A program made the translations under genes and the position numbers. Below the pieces are notes generated by a model. It searched no databases, had not been told where the DNA came from, and worked only from the letters and a program-made list of their open reading frames with translations. A stretch of 32,568 nt of DNA. Origin: Blastopirellula sp. Its GTDB lineage: Bacteria > Planctomycetota > Planctomycetia > Pirellulales > Pirellulaceae. The stretch is from NCBI GenBank assembly GCA_002733575.1, contig NVWB01000181.1, positions 1 through 32,568 on the forward strand. Reading direction: 5' to 3'. How positions within the stretch are numbered: the stretch's first letter is position 1; the number at the start of each line of letters is the position of its first letter. Of this stretch, positions 1 to 7,157 are shown in pieces.

Positions 1-1272
1 ACTATCTATTAAATAAACGTCAAGGTCCGTGCTTGCACCATTCTGTCCAAGAGAGTCTGTGTAAAACGGATCATCCCATTGAACTGAAAGCTCTAGTATT
101 CCAGATGGTAACAAGTCAAAACCTTGGGATTCATCAATTGGGCTTAGCGGGTTAAAATCAAAGGCTTCTCCACCAAGGTTTATAACGGTGCCAGCCGAAT
201 TGATTATATTATAAGGTTGGCCAGTTCCATCCCATGCTTGTCTAAAACCCTGATTTGCAAAATTTCCGGCCGATGTAAAATAGGAAGTACCATTACCGAC
301 TACGTCGTTAATCGCCTGAGAAATGAGACCATCCATAAACATAGGCTCATTGGTACGAGTCATATCATCAACAATGATATCGGAACCAATTAAATCTAAA
401 GCCCGAATTGTGTTAGCAAATTCAAATTTTCCAATACCTGGTGAAGAGAATACTAATTCAGCAGCGGGCGCAATATCATGTATAATTTGAAGTATCGCCC
501 GCCCTTCATCGAGGTCAGCAGATGCTCCATCACCTAGAACTTGAACAGGAGTGGTATAGCCATTGGGGTTTGTCAGACCTGGTAAATCGCCCGAGAGTAC
601 ATTGTCAGCAGCAGTGTCAGAAGCAGCGGCAGACACATCATAAGAGTCAGAAATAACCCCAACTTTAACACCTGAGCCAAGGTAGCCCAGGGTCGCTCGA
701 ACATTATCGGTGCCCAAAGCTTCGTCGCCTTCCGTGTCTGCTAGTCCAGAATTCGTAATAGCCTTTCTTGAAGCTGTAACAGTCCCAATACTTGAAAGGT
801 CTGCAACTTCATTCAAAGCATTGATCGGAACCCATCCCGACGCGATTATTTCATTAGAAGCAACTATTTGCATGCCAAGATCGCCTAGCGAGGAGATCAT
901 TTCTGCTCCAAGATCCTGGGAAGCAGCGACAAATTGCATGTGAACATGATCATTCTCGATATACATCTGATCACGTTGATATTCGTTTCTAACGAAGCCA
1001 GTCGAGTCATCACCATCAGTTGGCTCATTTTCATCAGGAGCATCAGGCTCGACAACGGCGTAGTCGTGATGAAGCAGGGCTAAGTCCCAGCCTAATTTTG
1101 CCATGGGGCCATCTTTGCCAACCAGATCTTCGCCCATGAAGCTGACCATCGCCGCACTCATGGCTGCATCCAAAACGGTTCGAGCCTCAAGGGTCTCGAG
1201 CGCGAGTCGTCTGCTATTCTGTTTTCTACGATTTAGTGGGTTACGGTTCTTTTTATTGGCCCGACGTGTCAT
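1..1272 (-). CDS. Secreted subtilisin/sedolisin-like (S8-type) protease, N-terminal part
   Basis: The reading frame is open from an ATG at 1272 through the left edge of the window, giving 424 residues without a stop, so the gene is cut by the window. An AGAGG lies about 8 bases before the ATG. The N-terminus is very basic (MTRRANKKNR) and carries LALETLEARTVLDAAM at residues 23-38, matching the planctomycete extracellular signature (LExLExRxxLxA, Pfam Planc_extracel type). A protease-like core follows: VGVISDSYD (about 204-212) at the catalytic Asp position, DEGRAILQIIHDIAP (255-269), a DDM strand, and TSAGN (333-337) at the oxyanion-hole Asn. The catalytic Ser region would lie outside the window. 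The position that holds HGT in classic subtilisins reads EGR here, so the catalytic set may be sedolisin-like or absent. Export is inferred from the N-terminal signature. Confidence 0.72.
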   Translation of the reverse strand, partial: MTRRANKKNRNPLNRRKQNSRRLALETLEARTVLDAAMSAAMVSFMGEDLVGKDGPMAKLGWDLALLHHDYAVVEPDAPDENEPTDGDDSTGFVRNEYQRDQMYIENDHVHMQFVAASQDLGAEMISSLGDLGMQIVASNEIIASGWVPINALNEVADLSSIGTVTASRKAITNSGLADTEGDEALGTDNVRATLGYLGSGVKVGVISDSYDVSAAASDTAADNVLSGDLPGLTNPNGYTTPVQVLGDGASADLDEGRAILQIIHDIAPAAELVFSSPGIGKFEFANTIRALDLIGSDIIVDDMTRTNEPMFMDGLISQAINDVVGNGTSYFTSAGNFANQGFRQAWDGTGQPYNIINSAGTVINLGGEAFDFNPLSPIDESQGFDLLPSGILELSVQWDDPFYTDSLGQNGASTDLDVYLIDS

Positions 1273-1753
1273 ATCGTGATCCTCTTGCAATGCTGTGTTT
1301 GATAAGCTGATGTTCACTGTTATGCACCCGATAAATTGGATAAAACAAATGTTTAAAGTGCATAAGTGCTTAGATGATATTCAAAATCGCTTCTAAACAA
1401 CCCGTGTGAGGGGTGTGTGTGGCGTCAAATACCACTTAATTTGTTAAGAAGGACACTTCGTACCAAATGTACCTATTTTGACAATAGTTACAATTACTCT
1501 GAATATCCAACCTTTTTTGAGATAAATTCCAAGGAAGGCACATATTAGGAGAGAAAATGCAAATGTTCAGTGAGAAATAGTAAATTTAGTTGGTAACTAG
1601 AATTTAACCAGCTTTGGGATGGGAGTCACCATCAATCGTAGGAACTAGTTCTTTGTGTTGTTTTAAATTGTTAAATAGTAAGTGTTTACGAAAAAAGCCG
1701 AGATCTAAGATCTCGGCTTTTGTGAGTTTTAGTTGGAATTTGAATTGGTAAGA
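1273..1753. other. Gene-free stretch upstream of the protease gene
   Basis: This 481-base stretch lies between the start of the S8-like protease gene and the stop codon of the BBP7 gene, both on the minus strand. It should hold the protease promoter, but I see no convincing -35/-10 pair. The only clear structure is the terminator hairpin at 1693-1721. Confidence 0.6.
1691..1721 (-). terminator. Intrinsic terminator after the BBP7 gene
   Basis: There is a perfect 13-bp stem (1693-1705 pairing with 1709-1721) closed by a TAA loop. Read on the minus strand it ends in a run of six T. It starts 33 bases past the stop codon of the BBP7 gene, in the right orientation. The stem is flanked by A and T runs, so it could also act on the plus strand. 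Confidence 0.85.
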
Positions 1754-3247
1754 CTACCAAACCATTTCAAATCCTGCGGTGGCACCATGATAAAGGGCCG
1801 CACCATTGTCATCCATGAAAGGAGATCGTCCAGCCAGTGCGGCAGGTAAACCTCCTGCATTGGTATCGAAGTTGTAACCATCTATTGCCAATGCAACGCC
1901 ATTGACATAGAGAGCTTGATAGCCAATTTTGACCGAGGCTCGTGAGTTGATACGGAAATTGCCAAAGGTACCAGCTTCAACCAGCATCGAACCACGTTTT
2001 TGCTGTATTGTTTCATTGACAACGGCGTTACTCCCGCCTGTCAGACTGATGGCTGTATTTTGTTTGTTGGTAGCTCCGTAGACACCAATTTCAGAATAAC
2101 CTGTCCAACTCAAACGTTGGGTTAGAATTAGTGACAAGTCTCCACCAATTTGAACACCATATAGGTCACTTCTAGTTTCGTTAAGATAGCTCATGCTGTC
2201 GCCGGAATCATTTCTGGTGAAGTAACGTGAGTCATCTTCCATACCGAAGTATCTTAAACCACCCCAGTAAGAACCTTGCCACCAGCAACCAGGAGTGGTG
2301 AAGCCTCTCTTGATGTTTAGCTCGAAGGAATCAAATCGGTTCGATTCTGCAATGCTATGGTACGAGGATTGATCAGTCTCTGTGTAACCGCCCGCTGGAT
2401 TAGTTCCAAAGTTAGACATTGGGGAGTACAGACCATTAGCACCGGCTGTTGCTGAGGCATCGGCTAAACCTGCAAAGTTGTTCATGCCAATGTAGCTAAA
2501 TTCTAAATTTGAACCTGCCCAGAAAACCATATTAGCAGTGAATCTCATGCCAGCAGCATGATCATAAGAAGTATCACCTGTCCGTAGTGCAACGTTCGAT
2601 CCGGTAACTCCAAGGGAACTTAAAACTTGACTTTCCGAATCAGTTTCTAATGTAAAGTAAGTTGCTTCAGCACCAATGTCAAACCAGCGTGGAGCACATT
2701 TTCCGCCGTACTCAGACATGTCCCAAGGTTGACCAATTCCACGGCCAAACCCACAAAAGGCTCCTCCGCCAAACAGTCCTCGGCAGCTACCACAACCTGA
2801 ATCATTACAGTCGGCACAGTATGATTCTGGTTCGCCACCGGATGAATATCCCGCTGAATATCCTGCTGGCATGACAGGCCCGTTCATGTTGCCCTGCATA
2901 TTAACTGGCGGCATGAGTTGCTGTTGATATCCAACCGGAGCAACTCCATAGGGCGCCATCCCAGGCATCTGTCCCATGGGCATATAGCCAGGTGGGTAGG
3001 CTGCAATGTTCATTGGCATTGAAGCGGGTTGATACCCTGGGTTGTAGTAAGGGTTGCCTTGCATGGCTGTTGGTTGAGCCGGTTCCCTTTCTACACGCCA
3101 ATCTCCACTAGCAACATATGCCAGGCCAGATTCTTCGGTTTGCGAATCTGGTTGACTTGATTGGTTGGAAAATGTTGGCTTTTGTGCCCAAGTGTTTTGA
3201 GCAACAAGTAACATTAGGGTAACGATCCACAAAGAATGGATTCTCAT
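1754..3247 (-). CDS. BBP7-family outer-surface beta-barrel protein
   Basis: A 497-residue exported protein. Residues 1-21 form a signal peptide ending at TWA-Q. Residues 22-140 are a low-complexity segment rich in Pro, Met, Gly and Tyr. A Cys cluster follows (C144, C147, C152, C155, C165, C184, including two CxxC pairs), then a beta-rich domain of about 310 residues starting at WFDIGAEATYFTLETD. The late motif VKIGYQALYVNGVALAIDGY and the C-terminal aromatic ending FEMVW are hallmarks of the planctomycete BBP7 (beta-barrel porin 7, formerly DUF1551) family. Such proteins are thought to sit in the outer membrane, and pore activity is inferred from the family name only. The ATG at 3247 is preceded by AAAGAGGAA, a good ribosome-binding site. 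It is transcribed alone, with a strong terminator downstream. The Cys pairs may cross-link the protein at the cell surface (inference). Confidence 0.85.
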   Translation of the reverse strand: MRIHSLWIVTLMLLVAQNTWAQKPTFSNQSSQPDSQTEESGLAYVASGDWRVEREPAQPTAMQGNPYYNPGYQPASMPMNIAAYPPGYMPMGQMPGMAPYGVAPVGYQQQLMPPVNMQGNMNGPVMPAGYSAGYSSGGEPESYCADCNDSGCGSCRGLFGGGAFCGFGRGIGQPWDMSEYGGKCAPRWFDIGAEATYFTLETDSESQVLSSLGVTGSNVALRTGDTSYDHAAGMRFTANMVFWAGSNLEFSYIGMNNFAGLADASATAGANGLYSPMSNFGTNPAGGYTETDQSSYHSIAESNRFDSFELNIKRGFTTPGCWWQGSYWGGLRYFGMEDDSRYFTRNDSGDSMSYLNETRSDLYGVQIGGDLSLILTQRLSWTGYSEIGVYGATNKQNTAISLTGGSNAVVNETIQQKRGSMLVEAGTFGNFRINSRASVKIGYQALYVNGVALAIDGYNFDTNAGGLPAALAGRSPFMDDNGAALYHGATAGFEMVW

Positions 3248-3637
3248 GGGTTCCTCTTTCGAACTCGAAAGGTATATCTCGAATATCTGACTGGACGTGT
3301 TATTGTCAGTTCATCAATGGCAAACTCGATTGAATCATTGGATTATTGATGTAATCGGTACATCTGTCCCCAAAGATTAAAATCGATACCTTCAACACAA
3401 CCAATCGACAGAAAACAGCATGATTAACCAGCACTTTCGTAACGAGCGGTAGATTTTTTACAAATTAGCTGAACAGAATTGCCGGAATAGGCAACGCATA
3501 CAACGCAGACTTCCCACTTGCACAATTTGCGACAGGCTTAAGAAGCCTTGCTAGCGTCTGTTGGCGTGATTGATAGAGAATTTATGTGATCCATTAGCAG
3601 TCATTCGATTTGCTGTATCAAGCCTGTGTACTCAGGC
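3248..3637. other. Gene-free stretch between BBP7 and FG-GAP genes
   Basis: This 390-base stretch should contain the BBP7 promoter and the 3' end of the FG-GAP transcript. It holds a 6-bp hairpin with a 3-base loop (AGGCTT-AAG-AAGCCT, 3534-3548). A 6-bp hairpin (3621-3638) abuts the FG-GAP stop codon but has no T run. I see no gene in it. Confidence 0.55.
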
Positions 3638-4855
3638 TCACTTCGTGTTAATCAGAGGGTTTTCATACCAAAAGACGCCTAAATTCTGTCGTTCTTCACA
3701 GGTTATTACGTCTAAATCACCATCTCCATCGAGATCCAGAGTCTCAATTCGATCAAACTTTATGCCATCTTTTCCACTGATATCGAACACTTCCCACGGT
3801 TGATTGAAACCAGCAGGCGTCGCTCGCATCCAGACCATGCCTGGCCCCACTTTTTTGTCACCAGGGCCAATGTTGTGAATCAGGTCCATTTTGCCATCGT
3901 TATCTAAATCCGCAAAATGAACCGCTTTTCCGTTCTTATAGTTGTCTGGATTGGTTATCTGGATGGTTTCCCAGCTTGGCTTGGAAGCCGACGTTCGTAG
4001 GAAGACATGAATTTTTCCGTTGCGTGTCGCTTGTGCGATATCTGTGAGTCCATCTTTGTTTAAATCACCCAAGTCGAGAAATAGATTTTCCAGACCCGAA
4101 GCCCCTATCTTGTGCAGCTCCCACGCTTTGATCTCTGTGGCCTCGTTTTTCCCAGGATATTCTAGCCAGTAGATGCCTGGATTTGCTCCTTTGCGGTCAT
4201 TAAACAGAATGTCTTGGTCTCCATCTCCGTCGACATCTTCGGAGCGAATCGACATGATCCACGCTGCTTTATAGAGGGGGTAGAACTTCCACTTGTCTAA
4301 CTCTCGCGGATTTTCTGGAGCCTGCCACCAACCAACAGTGGCATTCGACCCTTTTGAGCCTACTACTAGGTCCAGCCCATGTTTTCCATCAATCTGCATC
4401 GGTAGTGCAAACATCCACGATTGTTGTTTGGCAGAACCAGGAAGAGCAGTTGTTTCCCACTTTTGGGGATTTAGGTAATCAGACTTCTTTGCTGGTGCCC
4501 AATGAATATAGATGGTTTTGTTGCTGCCTTCACAACTACTAACGACGTCTGTTGCTCCATCTTGATCTAAGTCAACAAACACCGCGTCTTCCGGTGATTT
4601 AACATCTCCTACGGTCACAGCAGGCCATTTATCCTTTGATTTTAGGTGCCCAGGGTTGATATAAACACGAATCTTCCCCCCTTCTTCCCACCCCGTGGTG
4701 ATGTCCATCAGGTTATCTTGGTTGACATCTGCCAGACGAATTCCATCGGCTCCTTTAGAAAAGTCATCGATGATGTGACGTTTCCACGGTTCAGCCATGA
4801 TTGGGGCAGATACCATGAGAAAAACAGCGACGAGGAGTTTAATAGAAGGGTTCAT
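3638..4855 (-). CDS. Exported FG-GAP/VCBS repeat protein
   Basis: A 405-residue protein built almost entirely of calcium-binding FG-GAP/VCBS blades. Six acidic loops are visible: DVNQDNLMD, DLDQDGATD, DVDGDGDQD, DLNKDGLTD, DLDNDGKMD and DLDGDGDLD. The last is followed by a short tail ending in WYENPLINTK. Together they predict one beta-propeller. The signal peptide is MNPSIKLLVAVFLMVSAPIMA, which fixes the start at the ATG at 4855. The frame extends upstream only to a TTG at 4891 and would then add 12 residues in front of the signal peptide. Planctomycetes encode many such proteins, usually secreted, with roles in adhesion or glycan binding suggested but not proven. No enzymatic motif is visible. 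It lies divergent from guaA across a 341-base gap. Confidence 0.85.
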   Translation of the reverse strand: MNPSIKLLVAVFLMVSAPIMAEPWKRHIIDDFSKGADGIRLADVNQDNLMDITTGWEEGGKIRVYINPGHLKSKDKWPAVTVGDVKSPEDAVFVDLDQDGATDVVSSCEGSNKTIYIHWAPAKKSDYLNPQKWETTALPGSAKQQSWMFALPMQIDGKHGLDLVVGSKGSNATVGWWQAPENPRELDKWKFYPLYKAAWIMSIRSEDVDGDGDQDILFNDRKGANPGIYWLEYPGKNEATEIKAWELHKIGASGLENLFLDLGDLNKDGLTDIAQATRNGKIHVFLRTSASKPSWETIQITNPDNYKNGKAVHFADLDNDGKMDLIHNIGPGDKKVGPGMVWMRATPAGFNQPWEVFDISGKDGIKFDRIETLDLDGDGDLDVITCEERQNLGVFWYENPLINTK

Positions 4856-4963
4856 GAGAGCTCTTTGATTGGATACTGGTACAAAACACAAGCATTTTAT
4901 CGAGGGATATCAGACAAATAGTATCTCTTGATTCATAGCGTGAGTCAAATTTCAGAGAGAAAT

Positions 4964-5035
4964 TGTAGGTCAGGCTGTGCCTGACATGAATTGCAAACCA
5001 ACACAACTTCAGCGTCAGGCACAGCCTGACCTACA
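4964..5035. repeat. REPIN-like inverted pair of GTAG-headed hairpins
   Basis: Two perfectly complementary 22-base arms (4964-4985 and 5014-5035) flank a 28-base spacer. Each arm starts with TGTAG and then forms its own hairpin, GTCAGGC-TGT-GCCTGAC, with a 7-bp stem and 3-base loop. A GTAG tetranucleotide followed by a short palindrome, present as an inverted doublet, is the layout described for REP/REPIN elements. Assignment to that class is by architecture only. Confidence 0.65.
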
Positions 5036-5089
5036 TCTGACACCAGTATTTATGGGTGATCTATGATCTCAGAGGTAAAATGCCTCAGG

Positions 5090-5118
5090 TTTTCAGACCC
5101 CGTATATAAGGATATAAT
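5090..5118 (+). promoter_or_regulatory. Candidate guaA promoter
   Basis: A perfect -10 hexamer TATAAT (5113-5118) lies 17 bases after TTTTCA (5090-5095, 4 of 6 matches to the sigma-70 -35 consensus). Transcription would begin near 5125, about 70 bases before the guaA start and just before the terminator-like hairpin at 5138-5161. Confidence 0.5.
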
Positions 5119-5137
5119 CCGAGGTTTCCTATAAATG

Positions 5138-5168
5138 CCCGTCCTCATTATGTATGGCGGGATTTTTT
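5138..5168 (+). promoter_or_regulatory. Terminator-like hairpin in the guaA leader (possible attenuator)
   Basis: CCCGTC (5138-5143) pairs with GGCGGG (5156-5161) around a 12-base loop, including one G-T pair, and is followed by A and six T (5163-5168). The upstream gene runs on the opposite strand, so no plus-strand gene ends here. The hairpin lies 28 bases before the first guaA start codon. It could be an attenuator, or the end of a short RNA made from the TATAAT promoter. I found no match to the conserved core of the purine riboswitch. Confidence 0.45.
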
Positions 5169-5196
5169 ATTGGTGGTTGTCCATTAAGACACAGTC

Positions 5197-6783
5197 ATGA
5201 ACTTGGTAGAGGATACAGTGGGAAACGCGACAGCAAAAATCTCTGACGAGCGGGTATTGGTACTCGATTTTGGATCACAATATGCCCAATTAATTGCTCG
5301 CCGGGTTCGAGAGCAAAACGTATATTGCGAGATTGTTCGTCACGATATATCAGCCGAACGAATCAAGGCCCATAACCCTAAAGGGATTATTCTCTCCGGT
5401 GGTCCTGCCAGCGTTTATGACGAAGATGCGCCCCAATGCGATCCTGCACTCTTTGAACTCGGCATCCCTGTGCTTGGTATATGTTACGGCATGCAGTTGA
5501 TGTGCAAAGCTTTTGGCGGAAAAATCAAAAGCTCTTCAACGCGTGAATATGGTCACGCCCATGTGAAGTTTTCTGAGATGGCTGATCCACTACTGGAAGG
5601 CTTGCCAGAAGAAACCGATGTTTGGATGAGCCACGGAGATCAAGCAGAGTCTGCCGCTGATCTGTTTCAACCGCTGGCCTCGACCGACACTTGCCCGATT
5701 GCGGCCATGCGTCATCAGGAGCTACCAGTCTACGGTTTGCAGTTTCATCCTGAAGTAACCCATACGCCATTGGGCGGGCAGATCTTACGCAACTTTGTGA
5801 TATCCGTTTGCAAATGCCAAGGAACTTGGAAGCTGGGCGATTTTGCGAAACAAGCGATCCAACAAATTAAAGAACAAGTTGGCGACAACCGAGTGATCTG
5901 TGGATTATCGGGCGGCGTCGATTCGTCTGTCGTGGCCGCATTGCTGTATCAAGCGATTGGCTCACAACTCTCCTGTATTCTGGTAGACAATGGGCTACTG
6001 CGAAAAGATGAAGAGGCTTCGGTCATTACTGAATTCACCAGCCACTTCAAAACCGATCTGCATGTGGTCAACGCAAAAGATCGTTTTTTGAAGTCATTAG
6101 CTGGCGTGACAGAACCCCAAGAGAAAAGAAAACGGATCGGTTCGGACTTCATCGATTGCTTTAAAGCGGAAGCTGAGAACATCAAAGATGCCAAGTTTTT
6201 AGCACAGGGCACATTGTACCCCGACGTGATTGAAAGTGGTGCCGCCGTGGATGGCCCGGCTGCCACGATTAAATTGCATCATAATGTGGGTGGCTTGCCT
6301 GAAGAATTAGGGTTCGAGTTAATTGAGCCCTTGCGTGACCTGTTCAAAGATGAAGTTCGCCGACTAGGGTTAGAGCTAGGGCTGCCCGAAGATATGGTCT
6401 GGCGACATCCGTTCCCAGGGCCAGGCTTAGCAGTTCGCTGCATGGGCGAAGTCACGGAAGAGAAACTAATCGTGCTGCGAGAAGCGGACGCGATTGTTGT
6501 GAATGAAATCAAAGCGGCCGGGCTTTACCGGCTTACCTCACAAGCGTTTGCAGTGTTTCTACCTGTTCAGAGCGTGGGTGTAATGGGCGATGCAAGAACG
6601 TATGAGAATGCGATTGCTGTTCGTTGTGTCAACACCGATGACTTTATGACCGCCACCTGGAGTGACTTGCCGTATGAAGTATTGGCCAGAATATCCAGTC
6701 GAATCATCAATGAAGTCAAAGGGATCAACCGGGTCTGTTACGACATCAGCACCAAGCCGCCGGCCACGATTGAGTGGGAATAA
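5197..6783 (+). CDS. guaA: GMP synthase (glutamine-hydrolysing)
   Basis: Converts XMP to GMP using ATP and glutamine, the last step of guanine nucleotide synthesis in the cytosol. The 528 residues match the usual length (about 525). The N-terminal class I glutamine amidotransferase domain shows ILSGGPASV, the nucleophile C96 in GICYGMQL, and H185/E187 in QFHPEV. The ATP-pyrophosphatase domain has the P-loop SGGVDSS at 239-245. The dimerisation domain carries RHPFPGPGLAVR and ends in the conserved KPPATIEWE. Start choice is open: the ATG at 5197 has no clear ribosome-binding site. A GTG at 5218 is preceded by AGAGGA at good spacing and gives a protein closer to the normal N-terminus. The gene appears monocistronic, with a terminator-like hairpin in its leader. 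Confidence 0.97.
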   Translation: MNLVEDTVGNATAKISDERVLVLDFGSQYAQLIARRVREQNVYCEIVRHDISAERIKAHNPKGIILSGGPASVYDEDAPQCDPALFELGIPVLGICYGMQLMCKAFGGKIKSSSTREYGHAHVKFSEMADPLLEGLPEETDVWMSHGDQAESAADLFQPLASTDTCPIAAMRHQELPVYGLQFHPEVTHTPLGGQILRNFVISVCKCQGTWKLGDFAKQAIQQIKEQVGDNRVICGLSGGVDSSVVAALLYQAIGSQLSCILVDNGLLRKDEEASVITEFTSHFKTDLHVVNAKDRFLKSLAGVTEPQEKRKRIGSDFIDCFKAEAENIKDAKFLAQGTLYPDVIESGAAVDGPAATIKLHHNVGGLPEELGFELIEPLRDLFKDEVRRLGLELGLPEDMVWRHPFPGPGLAVRCMGEVTEEKLIVLREADAIVVNEIKAAGLYRLTSQAFAVFLPVQSVGVMGDARTYENAIAVRCVNTDDFMTATWSDLPYEVLARISSRIINEVKGINRVCYDISTKPPATIEWE

Positions 6784-6805
6784 TTGAAGAACGAGCGAAA
6801 TCAAG

Positions 6806-6845
6806 AAAAAAATAACGGCGTGACTGGAGGGACCAGCCACGCCGT
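6806..6845. terminator. Hairpin downstream of guaA
   Basis: ACGGCGTG (6815-6822) pairs with CACGCCGT (6838-6845). An inner CTGG/CCAG stem (6824-6827 with 6833-6836) continues the helix around a 5-base loop. Seven A precede it (6806-6812), so the canonical T tract exists only for minus-strand transcription. For guaA messenger RNA it may act as a 3' stabiliser or a weak terminator. Confidence 0.5.
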
Positions 6846-7006
6846 AGATCGGATCACAATCGAAAGTGAGTATTAAGCAGGCGGGGCGAGCTTGGGTCGG
6901 AATTGCTCGATGCCGTCAACTCTTATTCGATTGAGTATAAGAAAAGAATAGCGAAGCGACAGACTAAGTGTCTGTTAAGGTTTTATGATAGCAATGAATT
7001 TGCAAT

Positions 7007-7090
7007 TGCCAACCGTTGTTGGCAGTTATTGGGGATAATTTCCCCAAAACATCGGATTGAGCATGATTTGCAACCGTGAAGAATCATGCT
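7007..7090 (+). promoter_or_regulatory. Three consecutive hairpins in the ettA leader
   Basis: Three perfect stem-loops stand in a row: TGCCAAC-CGTT-GTTGGCA (7007-7024), TTGGGGA with TCCCCAA around five bases (7029-7047), and AGCATGATT with AATCATGCT around 13 bases (7060-7090). The last ends 67 bases before the ettA start. None is followed by a T run. Leader-mediated control is known for antibiotic-resistance ABC-F genes, and its relevance here is inference. Confidence 0.4.
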
Positions 7091-7157
7091 CACTTACCTC
7101 AGAAGTGGCGTAAAACGGACGCCTGGACTTAAAACTTGACACCATTAAAAGACTATT

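Larger units (their letters stand above)
4856..5196. other. Divergent intergenic region with palindromic element and guaA leader
   Basis: This 341-base region separates the minus-strand FG-GAP gene from plus-strand guaA. It contains the REPIN-like inverted repeat at 4964-5035, a candidate guaA promoter at 5090-5118 and a terminator-like hairpin at 5138-5168. These are listed separately. No extra gene is seen. Confidence 0.7.
6784..7157. other. Gene-free stretch between guaA and ettA with four hairpins
   Basis: This 374-base stretch contains a strong hairpin 32 bases past the guaA stop (6815-6845) and three hairpins in the last 150 bases before ettA (7007-7024, 7029-7047, 7060-7090). Between them, about 6846-7006, I see no gene or clear promoter. 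Confidence 0.6.

Noticed and set aside
710..943. Open frame of 77 residues on the plus strand
   Set aside because: It lies inside the minus-strand protease frame, which has coherent domain motifs; composition looks like a shadow.
4856..4891. Upstream extension of the FG-GAP protein to 4891
   Set aside because: The codon there is TTG and the extension would precede a normal signal peptide; the ATG at 4855 is the better start.
5100..5170. Purine (guanine) riboswitch before guaA
   Set aside because: TATAA-like and hairpin elements exist, but the conserved core of the three-way junction and the loop-loop sequences are missing; only a terminator-like stem is clear.
6559..6840. 93-residue minus-strand frame overlapping the guaA 3' end
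   Set aside because: It is antisense to the highly conserved GuaA C-terminus and runs into the hairpin at 6815-6845.
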